A stretch of DNA of 64,000 nucleotides from contig CALIMJ010000002.1 in assembly GCA_938028835.1 (NCBI GenBank), forward strand, positions 16,163-80,162, read 5' to 3'. Below the pieces are notes generated by a model. The model was given only the letters and a program-made list of their open reading frames with translations, did no database searches and had not been told where the DNA came from. The position numbers and the translations under genes are program-made. This DNA is from an uncultured bacterium (GTDB taxonomy: Bacteria > Sysuimicrobiota > Sysuimicrobiia > Sysuimicrobiales > Sysuimicrobiaceae). Of this stretch, positions 35,044 to 42,058 are shown one piece after another (the first letter of the stretch is position 1; each line of letters begins with the position of its first letter).

Positions 35044-35418
35044 ATGGGCCGGTTCGAGGAAGGCCTTCGAGTTCGCAGGGAGGTCATGGGGGACGAGTAC
35101 GTGGACCGCAGCTTGAGGGAGGCGGACGACTTCAGCCGTCCGTTCCAGGAGCTGGTCACGGAGTACGCGTGGGGGGCTGTGTGGACGCGGCCCGGGCTGC
35201 CGCGGAAGGTCCGCAGCCTGCTCACCGTGGCCATGATGGCGGCGCTGAACCGGCCCCACGAGCTGCGGCTGCACGTGCGGGGCGCCCTGCGGAACGGCTG
35301 CACCGCGGAGGAGATCCGCGAGACCCTGCTGCAGGCCGCGGTGTACGCGGGCATGCCCGCGGCCCTGGACGCCTTCCGGGTCGCGCGGGAGGTGCTCGCG
35401 GAGGCGACGGGCGACTGA
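35044..35418 (+). CDS. Carboxymuconolactone decarboxylase family protein
   Basis: A 124-aa protein of the CMD/AhpD-like family, close to PcaC. It has EYAWGAVWTRPGLPRKVRSLLTVAMMAALNRPHELRLHVRGALRNGCTAEEIRETLLQAAVYAGMPAALDAFRVA in the family order. The His of the HELRLH segment and the Glu of EEIRE are conserved. There is no CxxC pair, so peroxidase activity is unlikely. No protocatechuate genes surround it. ATG at 35044 follows GGGGGAGGGG. Confidence 0.88.
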   Translation: MGRFEEGLRVRREVMGDEYVDRSLREADDFSRPFQELVTEYAWGAVWTRPGLPRKVRSLLTVAMMAALNRPHELRLHVRGALRNGCTAEEIRETLLQAAVYAGMPAALDAFRVAREVLAEATGD

Positions 35419-35480
35419 GGGGTGGCGACGGCCACGGTGGGGCGTACCATCGGGCCAGGATCGGGAGTGGAGGTGCCGGG

Positions 35481-36572
35481 ATGACGACGGCGTACCGGGC
35501 GGACCAGGTGGGTAGCCTCCTGCGGCCGCAGGAGCTGCTGGAGGCCCGCTACCGTGGTGCCCCGGAGGAGGAACTGCGGTCGCTGGAGGACCGGCACATC
35601 CTCCGGCTCCTGGACAGGCAGCGGGAGCTCGGCGTGGACGTGTTCACCGACGGTGAGCTGCGCCGGCGCAACTTCATGAGCGACCTCATGGACTCCGTGG
35701 AGGGGTTCGACTTCGGCGAGGCGCTCCCGCGGAGCTGGAAGGGGGAAGGAAAGGCACCGCCGGCCAGCGTCACGGGGGTGGCGGTCTCGCGGCTGCGTCA
35801 GGTGCGGCGCCTGACGGAGCACGAGGTGGGCTTCCTGCGGGCCCACAGTCCGGGACCGTTCAAGATCACCCTGCCCAGCGCGAACCAGTTTCCCGCCATC
35901 GCCTTCAAGAAGGGCGTGACGGACCGCGTGTACCGCAACCACTCGGAGCTGCTGTGGGACATCGTCCCCATCGTGCGACGGGAGATCGAGGCCCTGGTGG
36001 CGGAGGGGGTCCCCTACGTGCAGATCGACGCGCCCCGATACAGCTACTACATCGACCCCCGGTGGCGGCAGTACGTGCGCGAGGAGATGGGGGTGGAGCC
36101 GGAGACGGCCCTGGACGAAGCCATCCGGGCGGACAACGCGTGCCTGGAGGGTCTGCGGGGACGCGGGACGGTGCTGGCCATCCACCTGTGCCGGGGGAAC
36201 AACCGAAGCCAGTGGTACGCGGAGGGAGGATACGACCCCATCGCAGAGAAGCTGTTCCACCAGCTTCAGGTGGACCGGTTCCTCCTGGAGTACGACGACG
36301 AGCGCTCCGGGACCTTCGAGCCCTTGCGGTTCGTCCCGCCAGACAAAACGGTGGTGCTGGGCCTGGTGAGTACCAAGCGGCCGCAGGTGGAGCCTCAGGA
36401 GACCCTCCTGCGCCGGATCGAGGAGGCCAGCCGTTACGTCCCGCTGGACCGCCTGGCCCTCAGCCCCCAGTGCGGGTTCGCTTCCGTGATGGAGGGCAAC
36501 CTCCTGTCCGAAGACGACCAGTGGTCCAAGCTGAGGCTGGTGGTGGACACCGCCCGCCGGGTCTGGGGGTAG
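35481..36572 (+). CDS. MetE C-terminal-like (cobalamin-independent methionine synthase family) protein
   Basis: A 363-aa TIM-barrel protein of the MetE-C/epoxyalkane:coenzyme M transferase-like group. DQVGSLLRPQELLEAR opens it, VDVFTDGELRRRNFM follows, and the zinc ligands are His235 and Cys237 (IHLCRGN) and Cys331 (LSPQCGF). No MetE N-terminal domain is present, so it is not a full methionine synthase; it may be a thiol alkyltransferase or a core MetE using another methyl donor. ATG at 35481 follows GGAGG. Confidence 0.85.
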   Translation: MTTAYRADQVGSLLRPQELLEARYRGAPEEELRSLEDRHILRLLDRQRELGVDVFTDGELRRRNFMSDLMDSVEGFDFGEALPRSWKGEGKAPPASVTGVAVSRLRQVRRLTEHEVGFLRAHSPGPFKITLPSANQFPAIAFKKGVTDRVYRNHSELLWDIVPIVRREIEALVAEGVPYVQIDAPRYSYYIDPRWRQYVREEMGVEPETALDEAIRADNACLEGLRGRGTVLAIHLCRGNNRSQWYAEGGYDPIAEKLFHQLQVDRFLLEYDDERSGTFEPLRFVPPDKTVVLGLVSTKRPQVEPQETLLRRIEEASRYVPLDRLALSPQCGFASVMEGNLLSEDDQWSKLRLVVDTARRVWG

Positions 36573-36595
36573 ACCACAACGTCGCCGTTCCGTGG

Positions 36596-36697
36596 CTCAT
36601 TGTAGGCGAAGCGGGCGGCCCCCACGTGCTTCGCCAGAGCCACACGGCCGGCGCGGTTCGGGGCCAGCTCGAAGCGGAACGCTTGCGTTACCCGCAT
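36596..36697 (-). pseudogene. TnpB N-terminal remnant of an IS607-type element
   Basis: About 34 codons reading MRVTQAFRFELAPN to GAARFAYN match the start of IS605/IS607 TnpB proteins. Similarity stops abruptly and the frame continues into unrelated sequence, so the RuvC nuclease domain is entirely missing. Its ATG (36697) overlaps the TAA of the upstream transposase remnant, as in intact elements. It cannot be functional. Confidence 0.8.
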
Positions 36698-37202
36698 CCC
36701 ATCACCTTGAGCGCCCGCCTGGCCCGGTTCCGGGCCGACCGCCGCCCCGTACAGCCGCCCGCAGGCGGAGGTGAGGATCCACAACGACCACGCTCCTGCC
36801 CGCCGCAGCCAGGGCCGCTTCGACCATCTCGAACCCGAACCGGCTCAGTCGATTCCGGTGCTCCACCACGATCCGGCCCACCCTGGGGTCACGCAGCACG
36901 CGCAGCAACTTCCGCCTCCCGTTCAGCCCGGATCCGATCTCCGCCACCACGTTGAGATCCGGCCAGCCCTGCTTCCGGGCAAACTCCTCAAGACGCTGCA
37001 CCTGGCGGTGCAGGTCATCCTTCTGGCCGGCGGAGGAGACTCGCGCATAGAGCAACCGTGCGGGCTCCCGGGGTGGGTTCCTCCACCAGGATGGTGCAGT
37101 CGGCAACTGCCGCGCGGGGACAGGCAGCCTACCTCCCCTAAACCACCGCCAGGCAGTGAGGTCACTGACGCCTTGTTGCCGCGCCCAGTCGGAAAGCTTG
37201 AT
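36688..37202 (-). pseudogene. Decayed IS607-family serine transposase TnpA
   Basis: A serine-recombinase transposase in pieces. The N-terminal HTH reads KLSDWARQQGVSDLTAWRWF and is preceded by ATC where family members have ATG. The next segment is in family register only in another frame (TILVEE), then the frame returns to LLYARVSSAGQKDDL with the catalytic Ser region and continues to GRSVVVVD. About 15 codons are then missing before LTSACGRLYG, and a further shift is needed to read RRSARNRARRALKVMG up to the TAA at 36690-36688. At least three frame changes and a lost start show a pseudogene. Fragment order is typical of tnpA-tnpB elements. Confidence 0.8.
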
Positions 37203-37281
37203 GCGATAAAAGCTAACAAGAGCGGGACTATTGACGACCCTCCCCGCCAGCCAGGGTCGATCGGGCTGTTGTCCTAAATCC

Positions 37282-37311
37282 TTGACTTAGCTCTCTATCG
37301 TTACCTACCCT
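37282..37311 (+). promoter_or_regulatory. Promoter of the XRE/PBP-like regulator, apparently leaderless (TTGACT-N18-TACCCT)
   Basis: TTGACT at 37282-37287 and TACCCT at 37306-37311 are 18 nt apart. Six nt after the -10 comes the GTG start codon at 37318, which is where transcription would begin. No ribosome-binding site precedes the GTG, consistent with a leaderless mRNA. Confidence 0.6.
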
Positions 37312-37317
37312 GTCGGC

Positions 37318-38427
37318 GTGGGGCGTCGGGTGCCCGCGGAGGTGGAAAGCCGCGTTCGGGCGGCTCGGGAGGCGCGCGGGCTCTCCCAGGCGGAGCTGGC
37401 GCGGCGCGCGGGCCTTTCCCGCCAGGCCCTGTCCGCCATCGAGGCCGGCCGGTACCTCCCCAACACCGCCGTGGCCCTGCGGCTCGCGCAGGCCCTGGGT
37501 TGCGCGGTGGAAGACCTGTTCGCCTTCCTGAGCCCCCGCACGGTGAGGGCGCGCCTGGCCGAGGAAAGCCCTGCTGTCCGGGTCCGGCTGGGCCGGGTGC
37601 GGTCCCAGCTGGTGGCCTGGCCCCTGTGGGGGCCGGTAGCTGCGCTGCCCGCAGACGGGACGGTAGCGCATCGCCGGGGAAGGACGGCCACCGTGGCCCT
37701 TGCCCTCGGGCACGTGACCCCAGAGCGCACCCTGTTGCTGGCTGGCTGCGACCCCGCCCTGCGGATTGCCGGGACCCTGGCGGAGGCCGCCGGACGGGTC
37801 GGGGTTCACTGGATCCCCACGGGCAGCGCCCGCGCCCTGGAGGCGCTCCGGGACGGGCTCGTGCACGTGGCGGGGACGCACCTGCACCCCCCTGAGGACC
37901 CCGAAGGCATCCAGACCATCCGCGCCGCCCTGGGCCCGACTGCGGCCGTGGTGGTGTCCGTGGCCCGGTGGGTGGAGGGTCTCATGCTCCGGTCGGGCGT
38001 GCGGATCCGAAGCCCCGAGGACTTGCTCCGTCGGGGTGTACGGGTGGTGAACCGGGAGCCGGGTTCGGGTAGCCGCGTGGTTTTCGACCGCTGGCTTGCC
38101 GCCGCGGGCGTGCCCACCGACCGGGTGGACGGCTACCGCCGCGAGCTGCCGAGTCACCTCTCGGTGGCGGAGGCGGTTGCGAGCGGGCTCGCAGACGCCG
38201 GCCCCGGCGTGCTCCCGGTGGCCCGGCTGTACGGTCTGGACTTCCTGCCGCTGGTGGAGCAGCGCTACGACCTGGTGATCCCCCGGGACCTCGTGGACAC
38301 CGAGCCCGTCCGGGTCGTGATGGACGTGGTGGCGAGCCGTCGGTTCCGCCAGGAGCTGGTGGCCATCGGGGGCTACGACGTGGCTTGCGCGGGGGCCGTA
38401 CGGAAGCTGGAGGGCTCCGTAGGGTGA
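37318..38427 (+). CDS. XRE-family regulator with periplasmic-binding-protein-like domain
   Basis: A 369-aa transcription factor. Residues about 10-65 are an XRE helix-turn-helix (REARGLSQAELARRAGLSRQALSAIEAGRYLPN). The rest is a PBP-like domain (PF12727-like) with LALGHVTPERTLLLAGCDPAL, NREPGSGSR and GYDVACAG. Proteins of this type usually sense molybdate, tungstate or related oxyanions or the cofactor. It overlaps modA by 4 nt (GTGA), so it probably controls the transport genes behind it. The GTG at 37318 lacks a ribosome-binding site but sits at the predicted start of transcription. Confidence 0.85.
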   Translation: MGRRVPAEVESRVRAAREARGLSQAELARRAGLSRQALSAIEAGRYLPNTAVALRLAQALGCAVEDLFAFLSPRTVRARLAEESPAVRVRLGRVRSQLVAWPLWGPVAALPADGTVAHRRGRTATVALALGHVTPERTLLLAGCDPALRIAGTLAEAAGRVGVHWIPTGSARALEALRDGLVHVAGTHLHPPEDPEGIQTIRAALGPTAAVVVSVARWVEGLMLRSGVRIRSPEDLLRRGVRVVNREPGSGSRVVFDRWLAAAGVPTDRVDGYRRELPSHLSVAEAVASGLADAGPGVLPVARLYGLDFLPLVEQRYDLVIPRDLVDTEPVRVVMDVVASRRFRQELVAIGGYDVACAGAVRKLEGSVG

Positions 38428-39209
38428 GGCGAGTCCCGGCTCTCCTCGTGGCCCTTGCTCTAGCGTCGGTCAGTCGGCCTCCGGTCACGGCCGAGCCCCC
38501 GCAGGGGCTGCTGGTGGCCGCTGCCGCAGACCTCCGGTACGCGTTCGAGGAGCTCGCGGGTCTCTGGCGCGGCCGCACGGCGGTCCCCGTGACGTTCTCC
38601 TTCGGGTCCTCGGGCCAGCTCGCCCAGCAGGTGGAGCACGGGGCTCCGTATGACGTCTTCTTCTCCGCCAACGAAGCGTTCGTCCAGCGGCTTGCGGACC
38701 AAGGGCACATCCTGCCGGACACGGTGCAGCTGTATGCGATAGGACGCATCGTCCTGTGGGTGCGCCGAGCGAGAGGCCTCGACGTGGGCCGGGGGATGGC
38801 CCTGCTCCTGGATCCCCGGGTGCGGTACGTGGCCGTCGCCAACCCCGAGCACGCACCCTACGGGGAGGCCGCCCGTCAGGCGCTGGTGCGGTCCGGGCTG
38901 TACGACCGGGTGCGGCCGAAACTCGTCTATGGAGAGAACGTCAGCCTGACGCTGCAGCTGGTGCAGTCCGGGAACGCGGACGTGGGCGTGGTGGCATTGT
39001 CGCTGGCGCTGGCGCCCCCGGTACGACGGGAGGGTCGCCACTGGCTAGTGCCCGCGTCAACGCACGACCCCATCCGCCAGGCTGCGGGGCTGGTGGCCCG
39101 GTCTGCTCGCCAGCCGCAGGCCCGTGCGTTTCTCGCCTTCGTGAACGGGCCGGAGGGGCGGCCGGTGATGCGCCGGTACGGATTCCTGCTGCCGGGGGAG
39201 GGCCCGTAG
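38424..39209 (+). CDS. modA: Molybdate-type ABC transporter substrate-binding protein
   Basis: A 261-aa secreted binding protein with a signal peptide (about residues 1-23). LLVAAAADLRYAFEELAGLW, FSFGSSGQLAQQVEHGAPYDVFFSA and VANPEHAPYGEAARQAL are ModA signatures for tetrahedral oxyanion binding (molybdate or tungstate). GTG at 38424 overlaps the regulator's stop. The modB gene follows directly. Confidence 0.92.
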   Translation: MRRVPALLVALALASVSRPPVTAEPPQGLLVAAAADLRYAFEELAGLWRGRTAVPVTFSFGSSGQLAQQVEHGAPYDVFFSANEAFVQRLADQGHILPDTVQLYAIGRIVLWVRRARGLDVGRGMALLLDPRVRYVAVANPEHAPYGEAARQALVRSGLYDRVRPKLVYGENVSLTLQLVQSGNADVGVVALSLALAPPVRREGRHWLVPASTHDPIRQAAGLVARSARQPQARAFLAFVNGPEGRPVMRRYGFLLPGEGP

Positions 39210-39866
39210 CTGGACCCGGCACCCCTGTGGATCTCGGTGAAGGTGGCGTCCCTGGCCACCCTGGTGGCGGGCGCGGCGGGGGTGGCGCTGGCGTACGTGC
39301 TAGCGGTCGGCCGGTTTCCGGGCCGCGGCGTGGTGGAGGCGCTGACCTCGCTGCCCCTCACCCTGCCGCCCACCGTGCTCGGGTACTACCTGTTGGTCCT
39401 GCTGGGCCGCCGCAGCCCCCTGGGGGCCTGGGTGGAGGCCACCTTTGGGGTGCCGCTGGTGTTCACCTGGCAGGGCGCGGTGGTGGCCGCCGCGATCCCC
39501 TCGCTGCCCCTGGTGGTGCGCACCGTGCGCGCGGCGTTCGCGGAGGTGCCCCTGGATGTTCTGGAGGCCGCGCGGATGGACGGAGCGGGCTGGCTGCACC
39601 AGTTCGCCTACGTCCTGCTGCCTCTGTCCCGTAGGGGGATCGTGGCGGGCGTGTCGTTGGGCTTTGCGCGGGCCTTGGGGGACTTCGGCACCACGCTGAT
39701 GGTGGCCGGCAACATCCCGGGTCGCACCCAGACCTTGCCCATCGCGTTGTACGATGCGGTTCAGGCGGGCCGGTGGGACGCCGCGGGAGCCCTCGCGCTG
39801 CTCCTGGGCGCGGTGGCGGTGGTTGTGCTCGTAGCGGTCGGCCGGCTCGGGGAGCGGGTGATCTGA
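39210..39866 (+). CDS. modB: Molybdate-type ABC transporter permease, probable CTG start
   Basis: A 218-aa permease with about five transmembrane helices. It has the ModB motifs PPTVLGYYLLVLLGRRSPLG and the ATPase-contact EAA loop LDVLEAARMDGAGW, then GFARALGDFGTTLMVAGNIPG. Family alignment (PLWISVKVA at the start of helix 1) calls for residues upstream of the first GTG at 39237. A CTG at 39210, directly after the modA stop, is preceded by GGGGGAGGG at the right distance. CTG initiation is therefore proposed; the GTG would shorten helix 1. No modC ATPase follows. Confidence 0.85.
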   Translation: MDPAPLWISVKVASLATLVAGAAGVALAYVLAVGRFPGRGVVEALTSLPLTLPPTVLGYYLLVLLGRRSPLGAWVEATFGVPLVFTWQGAVVAAAIPSLPLVVRTVRAAFAEVPLDVLEAARMDGAGWLHQFAYVLLPLSRRGIVAGVSLGFARALGDFGTTLMVAGNIPGRTQTLPIALYDAVQAGRWDAAGALALLLGAVAVVVLVAVGRLGERVI

Positions 39867-39868
39867 AC

Positions 39869-40711
39869 TTGCAGGCTGTCCGCTTGCCCCTCCAGCCTCC
39901 CGGGCCCAGCCCGCGGCCACAGAGGCGCGTTTTGGCCTTCGGGGTCGGACTCTCCGTCGGTGTCCTGGGAGGACTCATCGGGCTGGGGGGTGCGGAGTTC
40001 CGTCTGCCGGCCCTGGTGATCCTGTTCGGCTACGCGCTGCGGCAGGCCATCCCGCTCAACCTGGCCGCGAGCCTCATCACCCTCGCCGCCTCCCTGGCGG
40101 CGCGCAGCCAGACCCTCTCGCTGGTTCCGGTGGTCCCCTACGTCGCCGCAGTAGGGGCGCTTTTGACGGGTTCGCTGGCAGGCGCCCTGGCCGGCCCGCG
40201 GATCGCTCAACGGCTCAGCAACGCGCGGTTGCGGAGGCTGGTGGTGGCTTTGCTGGTGCTCATCGGAGGTCTGCTGGTAGCTGAGGCGTTCGTGCCGGTG
40301 GCGCCGCCTGCGCTTTTGCCGCGGGAAGCGGTGGTGTGGGTTTCCGCAGGAGTCGGGCTGGGGCTGGGAATCGGGCTGGTGAGCAGCCTCCTGGGCGTGG
40401 CCGGTGGGGAGCTCCTCATCCCCACCCTGGTGTTCGGCTACGGGGTTGACGTGAAGAGTGCGGGGACCGCTAGCGTCCTCATCGCCCTGCCTACCGTGGC
40501 CGCCGGCGTGGCTCGGTGGGCTCGAATGGGAGGACTGTCGGATCGGGCCGCCGTCCGGGGCACCGTTGTCCCCATGGGCGTGGGGTCTGTGCTGGGCGCC
40601 TCCGCGGGCAGCGCGCTCGCCCGAGTGGCCCCTGCGGAGCTGGTGAAGCTTTTACTGGGCTTGCTGCTCCTCATCTCGGCCCTGCGCGCTTTCCGCGGAT
40701 CGGAGGGATAG
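39869..40711 (+). CDS. TauE/SafE (TSUP) family permease
   Basis: A 280-aa membrane protein with about eight helices in two repeats: FGVGLSVGVLGGLIGLGGAEFRLPAL and VGLGLGIGLVSSLLGVAGGELLIPTLVFGYGVD. TSUP proteins move sulfur or oxyanion compounds, often exporting sulfite or importing sulfonates. TTG at 39869 lies 2 nt after the modB stop, with GGGGAGCGGG upstream; CTG at 39863 is an alternative. Placement behind modAB suggests an oxyanion or sulfur role. Confidence 0.8.
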   Translation: MQAVRLPLQPPGPSPRPQRRVLAFGVGLSVGVLGGLIGLGGAEFRLPALVILFGYALRQAIPLNLAASLITLAASLAARSQTLSLVPVVPYVAAVGALLTGSLAGALAGPRIAQRLSNARLRRLVVALLVLIGGLLVAEAFVPVAPPALLPREAVVWVSAGVGLGLGIGLVSSLLGVAGGELLIPTLVFGYGVDVKSAGTASVLIALPTVAAGVARWARMGGLSDRAAVRGTVVPMGVGSVLGASAGSALARVAPAELVKLLLGLLLLISALRAFRGSEG

Positions 40712-40722
40712 GTGCGCGTGTC

Positions 40723-40750
40723 ACAGGCCTACCATCATGTCAAGGCCTGT
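40723..40750. terminator. Inverted repeat between convergent genes, possible bidirectional terminator
   Basis: ACAGGCCT (40723-40730) and AGGCCTGT (40743-40750) are perfect 8-nt arms around a 12-nt loop, between the stop of the TSUP gene and the last codons of the MEMO-family gene. There is no clear U-tract on either side, so termination is only suggested. Confidence 0.35.
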
Positions 40751-41993
40751 CAGGTTCAGGATCGGCTGCCCCGAGGCCACGGCGGGGTAAGTCGTACAGG
40801 GCGAGGGCTGCGAAGCTCACGATCCCGCCCACTGGGTCATGGGCCTGTCCGTAGTGCAGGAGCTGCCCCTGTACGGGCTCCAGGATCCGGAGGGCCGCGT
40901 ACAGGGCGCTGAGGGCGTCGATCCGCTGCGGGTTGCCCGTCGACGCCACCTCCCTCCAGAACGCCTCCGCGTCACCCCGCAGGACGTGCTCCAGGGCGCG
41001 GTGGTCGCCCACCGAGGTGCGCAGCGCCAGGGCAGAGTCGGGGGGGTCGGGGTCTCCGAACCGCGGGCCCACGTGGCTGAAGTCCACGCCCGCCACCAGC
41101 GCGGCGCGACCCGCCCGTTCCCAGAAGGTCCGACGCAGCAGCCGGAGGACCCGCTCCACCTCCGGCATCTCCCGGGGCGAACGGCGGCCGGCCCACTGCT
41201 CGAAAGCCGAGCACAGGATAGGGACCACCGACACCGGCCTGCCCTTTAACGCCACCTGCAGGAAGACCGCCTGGAACTCCAGGGAGTGCTCGGCGCGGTG
41301 GGCGAGCTCCCCCTCGATCAGTTCGGGTGCGGCACAGACCAGCTCGTCCACCCAGGGCCGGTCCACGGGCAGCGTCCCTAGAGGGGTGCGGTACGGCTTG
41401 GTGCACAGGGCGAAGGGCACTGGCGCGCCGCCGTGGGCCACTCCCAGCAGGAGGAAGGTAGTGGCCGGGGAGCGGGCCAGGGCTGCGTATGCCCACCCGT
41501 AGCTGGTCCCGCCGCGTTCGAAGTCCACGTGGGGGGCCACCACGCCCCGGGGCGGCCTGGCGGGTATCCGGCTGGTGTCGGCCGCGTGCAGGTACGCCTG
41601 CACGTGCGAGAGCAGGCGGTCGGGGTCCTCCGGGTAGGATTTGCCCGCGAAGCACGGGGGCCGCTCTGGGGCTCTGCGGAAGGCTTCCTCCAGGGCCTGT
41701 CGGCGCGCCCGGGCGCGGTCGGTGTCCAGCAGGCCCCAGCGGTCCAGCTCCTCCACGATCCGGGCGAGGTCGGAGGTGAACAGCAGCGCCCCGCCGTGGC
41801 GACGGGCGTACTCCACCTGCACGTCCACCGCGTCCCGCTTCCCGTCCAGCAGCAACGCCACCTCTGCCACCTCCAGCGGCAGGAGCAGCGTCTCCTCCAC
41901 CAGGCCTTCCGGGTCGCGCACGGCCACCGCGGAGCGGCCGGACACCCGCACGGGCACGAACTCCACGGGGCGCAGCCGAGGCAAGCTCGACAT
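40740..41993 (-). CDS. amrB: AmmeMemoRadiSam system protein B (MEMO1 family) with N-terminal extension
   Basis: A 417-aa protein. The MEMO domain runs from about residue 115 (CFAGKSYPEDPDRLLSHVQAYL) to the end. Likely metal or active-site residues are His154 in VVAPHVDFERGG, HRAEHSLEFQAVFLQ, and the His of VAGVDFSHVG. The first 110 residues form a separate domain resembling PqqD-like winged helices (EVAEVALLLDGKRDAVDVQ). The radical-SAM and AMMECR1 partners are not in this window. ATG at 41993 has a modest ribosome-binding site. Confidence 0.88.
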   Translation of the reverse strand: MSSLPRLRPVEFVPVRVSGRSAVAVRDPEGLVEETLLLPLEVAEVALLLDGKRDAVDVQVEYARRHGGALLFTSDLARIVEELDRWGLLDTDRARARRQALEEAFRRAPERPPCFAGKSYPEDPDRLLSHVQAYLHAADTSRIPARPPRGVVAPHVDFERGGTSYGWAYAALARSPATTFLLLGVAHGGAPVPFALCTKPYRTPLGTLPVDRPWVDELVCAAPELIEGELAHRAEHSLEFQAVFLQVALKGRPVSVVPILCSAFEQWAGRRSPREMPEVERVLRLLRRTFWERAGRAALVAGVDFSHVGPRFGDPDPPDSALALRTSVGDHRALEHVLRGDAEAFWREVASTGNPQRIDALSALYAALRILEPVQGQLLHYGQAHDPVGGIVSFAALALYDLPRRGLGAADPEPDRP

Positions 41994-42008
41994 GGCTTCC
42001 TGCGCCGC

Positions 42009-42014
42009 ATTGTA
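42009..42014 (-). promoter_or_regulatory. -10 element TACAAT of the MEMO-family gene
   Basis: TACAAT on the minus strand at 42014-42009 lies 15 nt before the ATG, implying a leader of about 10 nt. The -35 is poor. It is back-to-back with the promoter of the MFS gene. Confidence 0.45.
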
Positions 42015-42043
42015 CCCGGCTCTCCGGGGGAAAGGAAAAGCGG

Positions 42044-42052
42044 TGGCATAAT
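42044..42052 (+). promoter_or_regulatory. Extended -10 (TGGCATAAT) of the MFS gene, apparently leaderless
   Basis: TGGCATAAT at 42044-42052 is an extended -10. Six nt later comes GTG at 42059, the expected start of transcription, with no space for a ribosome-binding site. Confidence 0.6.
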
Positions 42053-42058
42053 GGTGTG

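Larger units (their letters stand above)
36573..37317. other. Non-coding region holding the IS607 remnant
   Basis: This 745-nt stretch between the MetE-like gene and the XRE regulator contains only the decayed tnpA/tnpB pieces and, at its right end, the promoter of the regulator. I found no inverted terminal repeats, as expected for IS607 elements. No other gene is supported. Confidence 0.65.

Noticed and set aside
36702..37106. Intact resolvase gene
   Set aside because: Although the frame is open, the start codon region is altered, the segment before LLYARVSS is out of register with the family, and the C-terminus is in another frame. It is a pseudogene.
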